DNA of 64,000 nt from Saxidomus purpurata. Taxonomy: Eukaryota; Mollusca; Bivalvia; Venerida; Veneridae. Below, one piece after another: positions 48,025 to 59,200 of this stretch. The stretch is taken from assembly GCA_022818135.1 (NCBI GenBank), contig JAFMSR010000001.1, forward strand, positions 8,063,569-8,127,568. The letters run 5' to 3'. Under the pieces are notes generated by a model, which saw nothing but the letters and a program-made list of their open reading frames with translations, was not told the origin of the DNA and made no database searches. The position numbers were made by a program, and so were the translations under genes. Within the stretch, counting starts at the first letter, position 1, and every line of letters begins with the position of its first letter.

Positions 48025-48081
48025 CACCGTAAAATTGGATTTCAGGGAGTTGTAGTTTTATTTGCAGCTTTTCTGATATGG
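48025..48081 (+). CDS. SLC16-family transporter, short exon with TM1
   Basis: Reads HRKIGFQGVVVLFAAFLIW and ends at a strong donor (TGG|GTAAGT). The segment fits the start of the first membrane helix of SLC16 proteins, where the signature [DE]G[GS][WF][GA]W precedes VVV; here it is degenerate (IGFQG). It joins the next exon in phase 0, giving LIWVCTYGISSS. Two acceptors are possible: AAACAG at 48024 (57-bp exon) or TTTCAG at 48045 (36-bp exon). I prefer the first because it keeps the Gly-Phe of the signature. No Met is in frame, so the start codon lies in an upstream exon that I could not find. Confidence 0.6.
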
Positions 48082-48189
48082 GTAAGTACACTGTTTACAT
48101 ACATGTAATTTATCACCCGGATATTTGCATAACTTTAGATAGAATGTATGCATATACAAGTATCTAACTCTGTATGATGTCAAATCGCA

Positions 48190-48445
48190 ATCCGCCTCCG
48201 TGACCGAGTGGTTACAGTTACTGACATGAAGTCACTGTAACCTCTCATAGATTAAGGGTTATGGGTTCGAGCCAAGCTACCAACTATACCTCTTTAATTT
48301 AGAAAGTTTGCAGTTTCTTACGGAGGATAGGAATCTAGTACTGGTTCTTCCCGGCAATGATGGTGTGGTAGGTAAACTATCATTCAGTTAAAATGACCAA
48401 AATACGGTTGGACGGGCGTTAAACCTCACATAAACAGCGGTCCTT
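48190..48445 (+). repeat. tRNA-Ser-like SINE, complete-looking
   Basis: The head has A box 'tgaccgagtggttacag' and B box 'gggttcgagcc' about 60 bp apart, a tRNA-Ser-like arrangement. It is followed by a body with 'cttacggaggataggaa' and 'gtactggttcttcccgg', and a tail 'ggttggacgggcgttaaacctc'. I recall the last part as the 3' domain of a widespread bivalve SINE group. It sits in an intron of the SLC16-like gene, sense orientation. Confidence 0.75.
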
Positions 48446-49703
48446 GACCTTTTGTGAATACGTATTATTTACCATTATAAAATTAATAGACGTATGATAA
48501 TGATATAACGTTCGTTGACTTCCCGAATGTATGAAACGTAATATGACTAAACTAGATTTAATGGTTTTCATAACCAGGTCATGCATGGTTCATGGCAATT
48601 TTAGTATTGTAAGTAATTCAGTTTTTTTATACCGATACAGCGCTAGGCCGACCGAACGGTGAAACGTTATGTTTTCAAACGGTATGCTCCATTTCATTAT
48701 GTCACATAATACTGCAACTAGTGCACAACTGGCACGTATACAGTTAACCCTATTTCCAAAAGAAATCAACTTGATTCATAAGATTAGAAATTCAAATAGT
48801 TCAATGTCTGTTCATTAGACTTTTAACATTTACATATAACATTTTGACAAACCTGTGAACAAAGACAACCCAGGGGAACTAGCTAAAGTAGCCTTTGTTG
48901 ATGACGAGTGGTCTTTATTCACAGGTGTGAACACCGGAATATTTGAATAAGTGCACGGTTTCCCAGCCTGCTGGTCTTTATTCGCAGTGTGGTATTTATT
49001 CAGAGGTGGCCTTTATCACAAGTTTGATTGTTCATCGAAACAGAGTTATAAGAAATGTTCATTCAGTATTTGTTTGTAAACTTTAATATTGTACATGAGT
49101 ACTTAGAACTGCAACTATTGTATTAAAGTATAATATGCATACTAGAAAAATATCTAAATTCTCAGATAACGCAGCATGTCAATACAATTTGAAATAAGAC
49201 GTTTTTTTTATAAAACTGACATAAAAAACCTGTAATTCAGTTTCCCCTTACGAAGACATGATTTTATATCAACATGTCAGCTGCTGTTGTGTGTATCAAA
49301 AATGCCTGCTGAGTTTGTATTATGCGACAATATTGATATGACACTAATGCATATATCATATGCGGTCGGTAACCTTTGGTAACCCCCCTCCCCCTCCAAA
49401 CCCCCCCCACCCAAATACATATAATAACAAAAAGCGAAAACGATGCATGAGACTATGTCACAAATTTAACAAAGAATCGTCATTCTTATGACTTTGAAAT
49501 AATTTTAAAAGATCAAACCTATCTGGGCCGGATTCGAACCATTGGAACCGTGCATACAAGTTCGACATCTACCCGCTACCGTAACGCCCCTGACTATGCA
49601 GTGTGAACTTAACTCAGTGAAATGCGATAATCAACTGAAATAACCAAAACATAATCGAACGTAACCAAAGATATTGGCGAAGATTAATGAGTGCAAGGTT
49701 AAC
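48446..49703. other. Intron sequence, mostly unrecognised
   Basis: Inside the large intron of the SLC16-like gene. 49380-49411 is a C-rich low-complexity patch. 49515-49600 on the minus strand is tRNA-like (B box GGTTCGAATCC followed upstream by a degraded A box 'ttacggtagcggg') and probably a SINE head. A 83-codon minus-strand frame at 49614-49865 overlaps repeat B. Confidence 0.45.
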
Positions 49704-49930
49704 TGTTTTTCGACGTAGTCGTATACTTTTGATTTGAACTTCCGTTGGTATGGACGCGTTGCTAACCAACTTCGTTATAATGTGACCAATCAGAATCTGC
49801 AAATTATTGGCTAGCGTTTCGGTACCGGAATAAGCAGTGTACTGCCCGGGAGCCTTCTGAAACACAAAATGTGTATATTTTTTTATATTATAGTTATTTA
49901 TAATAAATCATGTTGCAAAAAAAGAAAAAA
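49704..49930 (+). repeat. Dispersed repeat family B, copy 2
   Basis: The first 87 bases are identical to 952-1038. The part 49803-49874 recurs exactly at 50024-50095. It ends in an A-rich stretch ('gttgcaaaaaaagaaaaaac'). Confidence 0.9.
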
Positions 49931-50023
49931 CAGAACACGTTATGTCAAGGTTTCTGGACAGTACGAAGATCAACTTTTGTATTCAACGAGGTGTTGTCCG
50001 GGGCCGGACATCTAGCGTCATTG

Positions 50024-50095
50024 ATTATTGGCTAGCGTTTCGGTACCGGAATAAGCAGTGTACTGCCCGGGAGCCTTCTGAAACACAAAATGTGT
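50024..50095 (+). repeat. Family B, 72-bp exact partial copy
   Basis: Identical to 49803-49874, offset 221 bp, in direct orientation. It includes 'ttcggtaccggaataagcag' and 'tgtactgcccgggagcc'. Confidence 0.95.
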
Positions 50096-51449
50096 TTATT
50101 ACGTCACCTACGTCGACCATCTTTTTTTTAAAGATATTACTTGTTTTTATTGTGCACGAGTGACAATGATAATTATATTAATTTTATCTGATTTTTATAA
50201 ACGTTTGCAATAAGCCCCATGGCCGTCTGTGCTAATCTCGTTTAATACATTTTCATAAGTTCTTGAATTTTTAAATAAACAAACTGGAGGACACGTATAA
50301 TAACACCAGAGGCCTAGAAAATGCCAAAGAATAAAACTTTTGACAGACATTTGCATGTCAGGAGATCTATATGTTCATATAACATTTACCCACAACCTTC
50401 AAATACCCATCACCTCGTACTCTACTTCACCACCGCATTTGAAAAATTGGCCGTAATTTCAATTTATTTACTCGCCGGATGGTCATGTGACAAGAAAAGG
50501 CTATCTTGAAGATTTAGTATATTTTGGAAAAACGTGATTTGCGACCAAAATATATGGGCTGTGTTTACTGAAAATCAAGATTTATCGCCAACTTACAATA
50601 CATGCCAAGAAAAAACAAACAAATATATCTCATCAGCAGTTTCTGTGTCTGAGTTGTCTTCAGTTTCGCTTACATGCGTTTGCAATATGAAATTTCATAA
50701 GATATCATGAAGATATCAACCAGAAATTAATGAAATCCTTTCATAAATTTGTAAAATGTACTAAAACCAAAAACATGTATTTTGCATGATTTGTCATGTA
50801 TTTCTATCTTGAACACGTCTCGGGTTACAAACATAAATATGCTTTCATAATCCACAATTATATTTTACACTGACAAAATTATTTCCGTGATACAAGCAAA
50901 CACATGCCATACACAAACAATCTTCACTCCGCAGAATTCGAACCCGCCGAATATCAGAAATTACACGTAACAGTCTTCTACGGTAACCAGTGAGCCATTT
51001 CTAGGTCCCTATGACGATGAGATTTAATTCAAATATAACATAGTCGCAGATGGTTGCCCACGCCCCCCCCCGTTTTTAATGATCACACTGTCTAAAATAT
51101 GTAAACATTACATGACGTTACTATATACTTATCCAAACTGACTTAAAGTCTCAAAATTTCTAATTTCCCGATTTACCCCCGAAATTCTTCAATAAAAATG
51201 CTTTAACTTTCACAAAACTCATACTCACATTTCTCATTTATTTTGTAAAACCCGACCGCCTCGGAAGTTCGTACCCCACAGTTTCCTTTCACCACATTTT
51301 CTGATGGTGGGGAGAGTTAACAATCCGTGTTTTAAAAGGAGATGCAGGTAAAACAATGCTCTTAATTTTATTGTGTAGTGATAAATATCATTTTCTACAA
51401 GCATAGGGTTTCTTCTATCTTAAGCAATTGCATACATGTACTTTTGTAG
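50096..51449. other. Intron sequence with a tRNA-like element
   Basis: 50925-51000 read on the minus strand has 'ctcactggttaccgtagaa' and a B box (GGGTTCGAATTC), a further SINE-head-like relic. 51062-51072 is a short C run. The remainder is unrecognised. Confidence 0.4.
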
Positions 51450-51576
51450 GTATGCACGTATGGAATATCTTCTTCAATTGGTCTTTATAATGAAGATTTG
51501 CAGCGACAATTCAGTGCTAGCTATGCGAAAGTATCTCTTGTGGGGGCAATTAATCTGGGCATTTTCTTTGGTGCAG
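51450..51576 (+). CDS. SLC16-family transporter, exon with end of TM1 and TM2
   Basis: A 127-bp exon between TTTTGTAG and donor GCAG|GTTTGT, phase 0 in, phase 1 out. It reads VCTYGISSSIGLYNEDL (rest of TM1 and the first outside loop) and FSASYAKVSLVGAINLGIFFGA (TM2). This matches the SLC16 pattern in which TM1 ends in 'FGVF....' and is followed by a 'S...SWI.S...' helix. The position of the TM1 lysine needed by canonical lactate carriers (Lys38 of MCT1) is Ser here in my hand alignment. Confidence 0.88.
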
Positions 51577-52223
51577 GTTTGTTCAATTCTTATCTAGAAG
51601 AAAATATAATGAAGAGCAACAGTGACTTTTCATGCAAACTGTTTTCACGCTTTACTTTAAACTCAACTGGATCTAAGAATTTTACACTAAGTCATTTCCG
51701 GTTTCATCAATTTCATTCCCCTGTAATTCGAGATATCCGTACCTGGCTGTCCTAATAAGACCAAACGTATGTGACTAGGAACCACGCATAATTTTGCAGA
51801 CATAGTAATCTCGTAGCATTACACGGGGCTGCAGGGTTAGTAAGTGCTACGGGCCTAAATTCACGCCACTGTGGGGTAACTAGGTGCTACAGGACTAATT
51901 GCACGGGGCTGCGGAGTAACTAGGTATTATGGGACTAACTTCACGGGGCGCGTGGTAACTAGGTGCAACGGGGCTTACTTCACGAGGTTGCAGGGTATCT
52001 ATATTCTACGGAACTTACTTCACGGGGCTGTTGGAATAAAAATGGGCCGTAGGGTTAAGTTCCTACTCGTATCAGACATTTGCATTAATGTACACTTATC
52101 TTAATTTATATGCTTGTTACTTCTTAAATGACTGAAACAGAAATTAAATTAGACACAGAGCAAACAATAAGTGTTTTGCAAAATATATGCATTTGATGGT
52201 ATTATTGTTTTCTCTATTTCTAG
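51577..52223 (+). other. Intron of the SLC16-like gene
   Basis: 647 bp, phase 1. Contains the 40-bp GC-rich tandem repeat at 51820-52045. Confidence 0.85.
51820..52045 (+). repeat. GC-rich tandem repeat, ~40 bp unit, about six units
   Basis: Units start 'cacggggctgcNgggtaact' at about 51822, 51862, 51902, 51942, 51981 and 52021, each followed by 'aggtgctacgggactaactt'. It is clearly more GC-rich than its surroundings. Confidence 0.9.
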
Positions 52224-52367
52224 GACCGATAGCTGGTATACTTGTATCAAATGGTGGGCATCGGCGATTGGCTATAATCAGTGCTATAATAAGCAATATT
52301 GGTTTAGCTGCGTTACCCTTTTCACCGAATATACTCTATATGTATTTTTTCTTCAGTGTTCTCAATG
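52224..52367 (+). CDS. SLC16-family transporter, exon with TM2 end, TM3 and TM4 start
   Basis: A 144-bp exon, acceptor TTTCTAG, donor AATG|GTTTGT, phase 1 on both sides. It reads GPIAGILVSNGGHRRL (end of TM2 and the cytoplasmic turn with its Gly-His-Arg-Arg, where family members usually have 'RFGCR'), then TM3 (AIISAIISNIGLAAL) and the start of TM4 (YMYFFFSVLNG). Confidence 0.92.
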
Positions 52368-53073
52368 GTTTGTTTACAATCTATATATCTATCAAGCGTG
52401 TTATAAATTCAGTAACTAAATACCTTTTTTCAATAATTTGTAAATATGATTAATCAAGAAGAAGTCCATTTGAAGTGTTTGTTAGAAAAATGCGAGACTG
52501 CACAAGAATTTTAAAAGTCATTGACTTTGTATCGGCAATAGCTACTATTGGCGTCAATTATTCAAATTTGTTAACCACCATGACGTCACACAATTTAGGT
52601 AGTCAAACTCCGCTTTGTCGTAAAGAAACTTAAAGAGTGCACATAAAATTCTTGTTTTGTTATGTTATGTTTTACATGCTCAAGAAGTAATTGTCGTATG
52701 TGTTGTATTCAAACAATCATAACACCAGAAAACGAAATTCCAATCACTGACTTAGCATTAATAAATATTTTTTCGACGAACATTTAATACCGCTTGATTA
52801 ATTTTATCAACATAAATATTGAAACATTCTAAGATACAGTATAGTTCCTATGATAACACCATCCTTTAGGCCACTTATTATATAGTCTTATTATTGAATT
52901 GGTCTTAATAACGAGACTCTAACATTGTAACCATGACATTAATCAGTTTATTCCGTAATGTCTGGTCTCAATATTGAGTGCGGTTTTAATATCGGGTAGT
53001 CTAAATAACGGAACTTTACTATATAATGTAATGCAGTGTAGGGTAATGAGTTATTTGATTTTTTATATTCTAG
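52368..53073 (+). other. Intron of the SLC16-like gene
   Basis: 706 bp, phase 1, AT-rich, nothing recognised. Reading frames at its borders are extensions of the flanking exons. Confidence 0.85.
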
Positions 53074-53904
53074 GTACTGGCAACAGTTTGATGACCGTTT
53101 CAGCACAAGTTCTATGCGGTTACCACTTCGAGAAATACCGCGTGTTCACGTCGTGCTTTGTTTTATCCGGTGCAGGTGTAGGAGCCACGTGTTTTCCATA
53201 TATCACTAACAAACTGATTCAAGCTTATGGGTGGAGAGGTTCTTTGATGCTTTTGTGCGGAATAAACTTGCATGTATTACCATTGTCTCTGCTCCTCAAA
53301 CCCGTGAAAGTGATTACTGATAAGCATGAAAGAAAATTAGAAACAGCAAATGATAGAAACGCGTTTGAAAGCAATACGAATTTGACACACAACAGTAAAA
53401 ACACCGCTGTTAGAATCTGTTTGATGGCTTCTTATGAAAAAATAAAATCACATTTAAGAAAAGTTGCTAACATCCAGTTTGTAACTTTCTGTATGAGTAA
53501 TCTCATTTACAACATGGGCTACGCGTCAATTGTTATATTTCTTCCGCAGTATGCTGTTTCAGTTGGTTTAAACGCCGACGATGCGTCGTTGTCACTTACA
53601 CTTCTAGGAGGTGGACTATTTCTTGGCAGTATTATAGCCGGACTACTTGGCAAACAGTCGCAATTATCTCTATACGCCACTGGATGTATCGGGTTTGGGT
53701 GTTTCTCTTTGTTAATGCAGACATTTACGAAACGAGTTGCTCATTTGTGTCTTTCTTTCATCGCTGGAGGTTTCTCAGGATTGCAATTTGCTCCGCTTTT
53801 CATTATCACGTGTAATATACTTGGTATTGATGCAGTGGGTGTTGGTTTTGGCTTTGTTACGTGTGCAGTGGGTGTTGGATTAACTGCGGGACCACCGAGC
53901 GCAG
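53074..53904 (+). CDS. SLC16-family (monocarboxylate-transporter-like) protein, main exon
   Basis: An 831-bp exon encoding TM4 to TM11 of a major-facilitator membrane carrier. TM4 'GTGNSLMTVSAQVL'; the loop before TM5 has YHFEKYRVF at the place of the second SLC16 signature (YF.KRR.LA). TM5 'SGAGVGATCFPY'; TM6 after 'YGWRGSLMLLCG', a strong family marker. A hydrophilic central loop of about 60 residues follows, then TM7 (VTFCMSNLIYNMGYASIVIF), TM8 (SLTLLGGGLFLGSIIAGLLG), TM9, TM10 (FIAGGFSGLQFAPLFII) and TM11 ending GLTAGPPSA. Acceptor ATTCTAG, donor GCAG|GTTTTA, phase 1 both sides. The TM8 arginine of canonical MCTs (Arg306 of MCT1) appears replaced by Ser. Visible coding total is 458 residues. 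The substrate cannot be named. Confidence 0.95.
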
Positions 53905-54388
53905 GTTTTATTATCAATTACACTTGTTCTTCCATATACCATCGTGATGTCATTTTATACAATCCAAAGCAACTACATGTACCATTTCGAAGATGCAAAT
54001 GTAACATGTGAAGAACATATTTTTGGTGCAAAGACGTCTTTTAGAAGACGGATCTGTTTTTTATGTACATATTTCCTGAACCTATTTGAAAAATAACTTT
54101 AAGTTTAGCTACTGGGTTGTCAATCAAATATGGAAATAAAAAAAACGTGACCGTTAAAATGAGAAATATAAACACAAACAACGGCAACAATTCATAGTAT
54201 GTTAGTCAACAGACATTTGATATGTCGAAGACAATATATTTCTTATATTATCAACAAACATGAGATAAATGCAAGAACAATATACATAATAAGCTTTGAA
54301 CAATGTATGATACTCTGTATACATAACTTTAGAATCCTATACTTTCTTAACTACACATACATGTATTTGTTTCTTGTTTCTGTTACAG
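53905..54388 (+). other. Last intron of the SLC16-like gene
   Basis: 484 bp, phase 1, with donor GTTTTA and acceptor TGTTACAG. Nothing recognised in it. Confidence 0.85.
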
Positions 54389-54606
54389 GTGCCCTGGTTG
54401 ATGTCTTCGCAGACACCAAATACATGATATACTTCAATGGGACAGTGGCGATATTATCGGGAACACTGATATTTCCACTTCTTTTCAGACAGCTTTTGAA
54501 GAAATGTAGGTCACAGAATTTATTTGTTGGGGAAACACCTGCACTGTCTGTTACTCAGTCATCATGTACTCTAACAAATGTAAGTTATATATCTACAAGT
54601 AGTTGA
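54389..54606 (+). CDS. SLC16-family transporter, last exon (TM12 and C-terminus)
   Basis: A 218-bp exon beginning GALVDVFADTKYM, completing the family hallmark GPP.AG.L.D across the splice. It encodes TM12 (YMIYFNGTVAILSGTLIFPLLF) and a cytoplasmic tail of about 38 residues rich in Ser/Thr, ending SYISTSS. The stop is TGA at 54604. Confidence 0.93.
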
Positions 54607-54745
54607 TAACTCTATATATATTCTCCATCAGCCACTGAATGTCTTTTTAATACTGGAAGTGGTTTCGGAGTTGAAGACTTGGATTTGACCCCGCCATCTT
54701 GGCACAAAGCTGGAATGTGTAGATAGTCAATAGTATTTGATTGAA

Positions 54746-54751
54746 AATAAA
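54746..54751 (+). terminator. Candidate polyadenylation signal of the SLC16-like gene
   Basis: AATAAA 140 bp after the stop codon. A second AATAAA lies at 54878-54883. Either would give a short 3' UTR. Confidence 0.5.
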
Positions 54752-54899
54752 GCATTGAAGTAGAAGACCTGATGCAAGTTGTACAGATGTTTACATAAAC
54801 AAAAACACAGATGTTCAACCATACATTGCATGTCGACGTCAGAAGAAATTGCACCATCTCATAAAAGCTACAAAGAAAATAAAGGTCGGACGGGCTCAA

Positions 54900-55060
54900 C
54901 TAAACGTACTTTTGTTCTTGTGTTAAATTAACTATTTTATTGATGTTTTCAAATGCAACGCGCGCTGTAGTGTTATAAAAATTAAAAGAGAAATGAGAAA
55001 ATGTTAAACCAACCCACATAGTACAGTGTAGCATTTAATTTATTGTTTAACATTTCAACA
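54900..55060. other. Non-coding, nothing recognised
   Basis: Downstream flank of the SLC16-like gene. Confidence 0.45.
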
Positions 55061-56030
55061 ATACGTAAATATATTTGTCAATATGTTTTGTACATTTTTC
55101 AAGTCGTTCTGCAGTAATGATAGTTTGCACTGTGTATATACTAATTTGTCAATATATTATGTACTTTTTCTAAGTCGTTCTATAGTGTAGTTTTTATGTT
55201 TTCTGTTTATTGCTGCTTAATCGCTACGTTGTGTAATTTGTACAGTTTGCAGGTGTCGTGGGCTTTTTCTGATGCATTTTATGTGTGCTGTTCATCATTT
55301 AGATCTTATACCTGGTGTGTGCAATATTAATCTTATCAATTAACCTCAGTGATAAAAGAAACATACTCACTAATTTACAAATTCTTAAGTCTGAAGCTTC
55401 AGTAAAAACGAAAGTAAGTACAACGTTTTATGAACAAAAGCACTACCTTCTTTTACAAGATCTATCAAATAGATACATCTTGTATCTAGTAAAAATTGGA
55501 AATTTGTTTAACTATTCTTACATAAGTACAGGAATTTATATCAAGTTGAAATTAACTTTGAAAAGTTCATTTCTACCACTTCTTGTGTATGTCTATTATA
55601 CTTTCATGCCTGTCATTAACAAAACTATCCATAACTGACTAGCAAACAATATCCGAAACATGCTGCTTAGAAGCAGGATTCACACTATCACAATACCTCT
55701 CTAAATAACATTGTTTTAATTAAGCTTTTACAAATATGTACAAAGTTTTGCAGAAATATTAATTCATCATGTACATTTGTCAACATGTTAATATGTGATT
55801 TCTCAAGTCGTTCTGTAGTTACGACAGTTTGTCCCGAGGTAATACTATTTCGTCTAGGTCTTTTTGTCAAAATAGTGTGTATATATATTTTTAGTTGTTC
55901 TGTAGTTACGACAGTTTGTCCTTTATATAAAAAATATATATTATTTGGTGTAAGTAGTACATTTGAAAATATATCATGCGCATTTTCTAAGTTGTTCTAT
56001 AGTTTGACAGTTTGACCTATGCATGTAGCA
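55061..56030. repeat. Dispersed units with 'aagtcgttctgtagttacgacagtttg' core
   Basis: The core recurs at about 55099, 55171, 55803, 55893 and 55988 with variation, in two clusters separated by about 600 bp of unrecognised AT-rich sequence. The core itself contains the short inverted pair GTCGT/ACGAC. Spacing inside clusters is 70-95 bp. Frames in the region (for example 55315-55638) show no domain features. Confidence 0.65.
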
Positions 56031-56119
56031 TTTCATGTTGTACATTGTATATTTGTCATTAAAGTGTTCAGTTGAAACCAAGATTACCGCACTGGAATGT
56101 ACGTTATAATACGTTTAAA

Positions 56120-56275
56120 AGATATTTTGAAAGTTTGATGAAAAAATATTAAGAAATGGCAAAGTTATATCCAACGTTAAGTTTTTGTGACGGACCGACG
56201 GACCGACCGACGGACAAAGCGATCCCTATGTTTCGCCTTTCCTCCGAAAGGGCGACACAATAAAACGATGCGACT
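56120..56275 (+). repeat. Dispersed element 3' end: (GACC/GACG)n and hairpin
   Basis: 'gacggaccgacggaccgaccgacggac' at about 56190-56215, then 'aaagcgatccctatg' and the hairpin 56233-56255 (TCGCC.TTTC / GAAAG.GGCGA with one bulged G, loop CTCC), then 'cacaataaaacg'. Same design as 46593-46680. Confidence 0.7.
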
Positions 56276-59200
56276 TAATGTCATTTACATTTATTAATTT
56301 GACCGTTAACGAAAGAAGGACAAAAAAGTTATAAGGACTGGGAATTAGGAAAGGTTAGCTGCCGTGTTTACTTTTTTGTGCTCAAGAAGTATGCGGAGAA
56401 TAGGGTTAGGGAAATCAAATTTTAAAAATACCTCCAGTGAAAATCTTACTTGAATTAAGTGAACATAAATGAGTGTAAATGATCAGATATTAAAGTTTCA
56501 AACAAATCTGTTACATGGCCAAATTCTAATTATATACCTTTAAGCTAGGGTATATACTTATCAAGTATACGTAAAGGCTCAAGCAGGATTTAGGAAACTC
56601 ATGGTAGCAGTAGACAATATCTTTATTTTACATAATCTAATATATCACATGATAAATGAAAACAAATAGGTATTCGTAAGCTTCATAGATTTTAAAGCGG
56701 TTGATTTTTTTGTACGCGAAAATACTTGGCTAAAATTGATAAAATTTTGCGTAAGTGGAAAAACTATTCTCCTAGAGCTATAACTTTCAGGTTATTTAAA
56801 GACTTTAAATACTTTTTCTGAGTTTAAAACCATACTTACAAAATGATAAATGTAAAATGTTAATTAATGTTCGCTCAAACAAGGTTAAGAATATCGTCGC
56901 ACAGACTAGCTATTGAAACCTGTAGATGGCATAAACCAGGAAAAATACAACGCAACGAAGGAAAATGTATAACTTGAAACAAATTAAAAGATGAATAATG
57001 TGACTTAAAATATGATACTGGAAACGACCGAATATTCCAAAATTTAGTAAATTGTTTACCTGCGAAAATAACAATTTGATTTTAAAACTAGCAATCTATA
57101 CATTTAAAGCTTCCGAACGACGAAACAGTTTATTTTATTATGTTTTACTAAATATAGTAAACACGTTCCTCCGCTCATTAAAATCTGCCCACAAACCGCT
57201 TTCCTACTATAATACATTACTATTATACTACAAGGGAAATAACCCGTTAAAGGATATTTTGTTTTGAATAACTACATACGTTTTTAAGGAACCTTTTGTA
57301 TTACTGTAGAGTAACTAAAACGCAAGGGAAATAACACTGTCTAAACGTTCTGTACGCATCACCATTGACTATTCATGCAATTATATGTGCTGTACGTTAT
57401 CTGTCAACTCAAGGGGCATTTCGCCTATTGCTAGAATAAACTATCTATAATATCTATCTATCTATATAAGTTTATCTCAAGCACTGCATTATGTTGACAG
57501 AATGTGTATGTCAATACATCCCTTTACACACATTGAAGATGGGTCAAACAGCTTTCGGTGTAGCCGTAGTTCATACATTCCGTCATGTTTTTCATCAGGC
57601 TAACGAAAAGGTAACATTTTATTTCGTTTATTTTGTAAAAATCAGTACTTTATTCCATCAATTACGGTCACTCGATTAATATACATCTTTCTAAAACAAT
57701 GTTACTTCTCAATGTTTTATAAACAAAGCAACAATAAAGTAAAGATATGGTAAGATTTGGAAAATGATTGATGGTTATAATTATAATTATGCCAAACAAT
57801 TAAGGAGAATCTGAGATAATATAAAACGAAGCGTGTAGAAAGTTAGCCTGACTTTGTTTGTCCAAGTGTTGTATGTTACAAATCTGTACATATCTTTACA
57901 TTTTTTATTAATTATAAAATGTCCAAAGAGACCAGAAAAAGTAGCGATCATCGTGCAAGTAAGACAAACATAAGTTATCTGAAAAGTCAAAACTATGCTG
58001 ATATAACTGTCGACATATTCTTAATTCTCATATGTTTGTTCTCATGTTTGTATTTATGATTAGCTTAGTCCTGGGAGAGTCATTGGCATTGGTTGCTCTC
58101 GTCTCCTTCATCCATTGACTGACGAACCCCTCCATTTCTATGGCAGAACCAGCAACTGGTTGGTTTTTTGTTTAAAACGATACATTGACATCTGAGATGA
58201 AAGTAATTAAAGTTTTAGGATTAAATCTCATTTTTTACTGCTAGTCCAAACTGAAAATTCGAAATAATTGTGTTATGTAATGTAAACTAATGAAAACTTT
58301 AAACGCTTTGACGAGTTTAATAGAAAGTTCATATGTCATATTTCAGATTGCTGAATCATTATTGTTTCATTAACTGTAAAAACTTTAGAAATTCAAAAGG
58401 TGTATTGTGATGGTGAGTTGGTGTTGAAATGGCTGTCGAATAACTGTTGACGTCACCATACATTTACAGTGTCTGAACAAATTTCAAAACGTTCACTTAC
58501 CAGAATTGTATATATACCAAAACTATCTTGCATTTATTTTGCAACATTTGTAAATGTATTAAGAGAAGCTGAGTGAAAATATCATTGAGAGAAGACTGAA
58601 GATTCATTGACCTCACAAAATTAACCCTAAAAGTTATTACATTAAATGTATAGTTTTCTACTAGCGATAATAGCACAATCAGAAAATGCCTATTAGTGCA
58701 GGAAGAAGTTTGCCCTTTTTATCTCGAGATTAATTTGGCGGGAAATGTACATAAAACGATTAGTTCCCTTGATCAATTTAATTAAATATACTTCTTTATG
58801 TATTTCAGCTACGTTTAAAGTACTTACTATAGGTAAAGATAGTAAGTCACGTAAATAAAGAAAAGAAATGTAAAAGGTAAATTTCCAACTGACTTTCAGA
58901 GACTACATTGACCTACAATCAACCACAGGGGAAATAATATACAGCAATATAAGCCTTGCTCAAATACTAATGTTTTTGCACACCGCAACTTATAAAGAAC
59001 ATAAAAGGCGCAAAAAGTAGACACAGCACTATACCGAGAACGAACAGCTAATACCGTTGTCGTGCCCACGCTTCTGAACAGTCACGTATCTGAAACGATG
59101 TTAAATTGGGTTAAGGCAGTTACCTCACACTAACTCTGAAATAAATCAAGCAATCTGTAAAAAAAGTAATGTAGTTGCCAATATCGTCATCAGCATAAAT

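Noticed and set aside
54612..54899. 95-codon minus-strand frame
   Set aside because: Antisense to the 3' UTR of the SLC16-like gene, no features.
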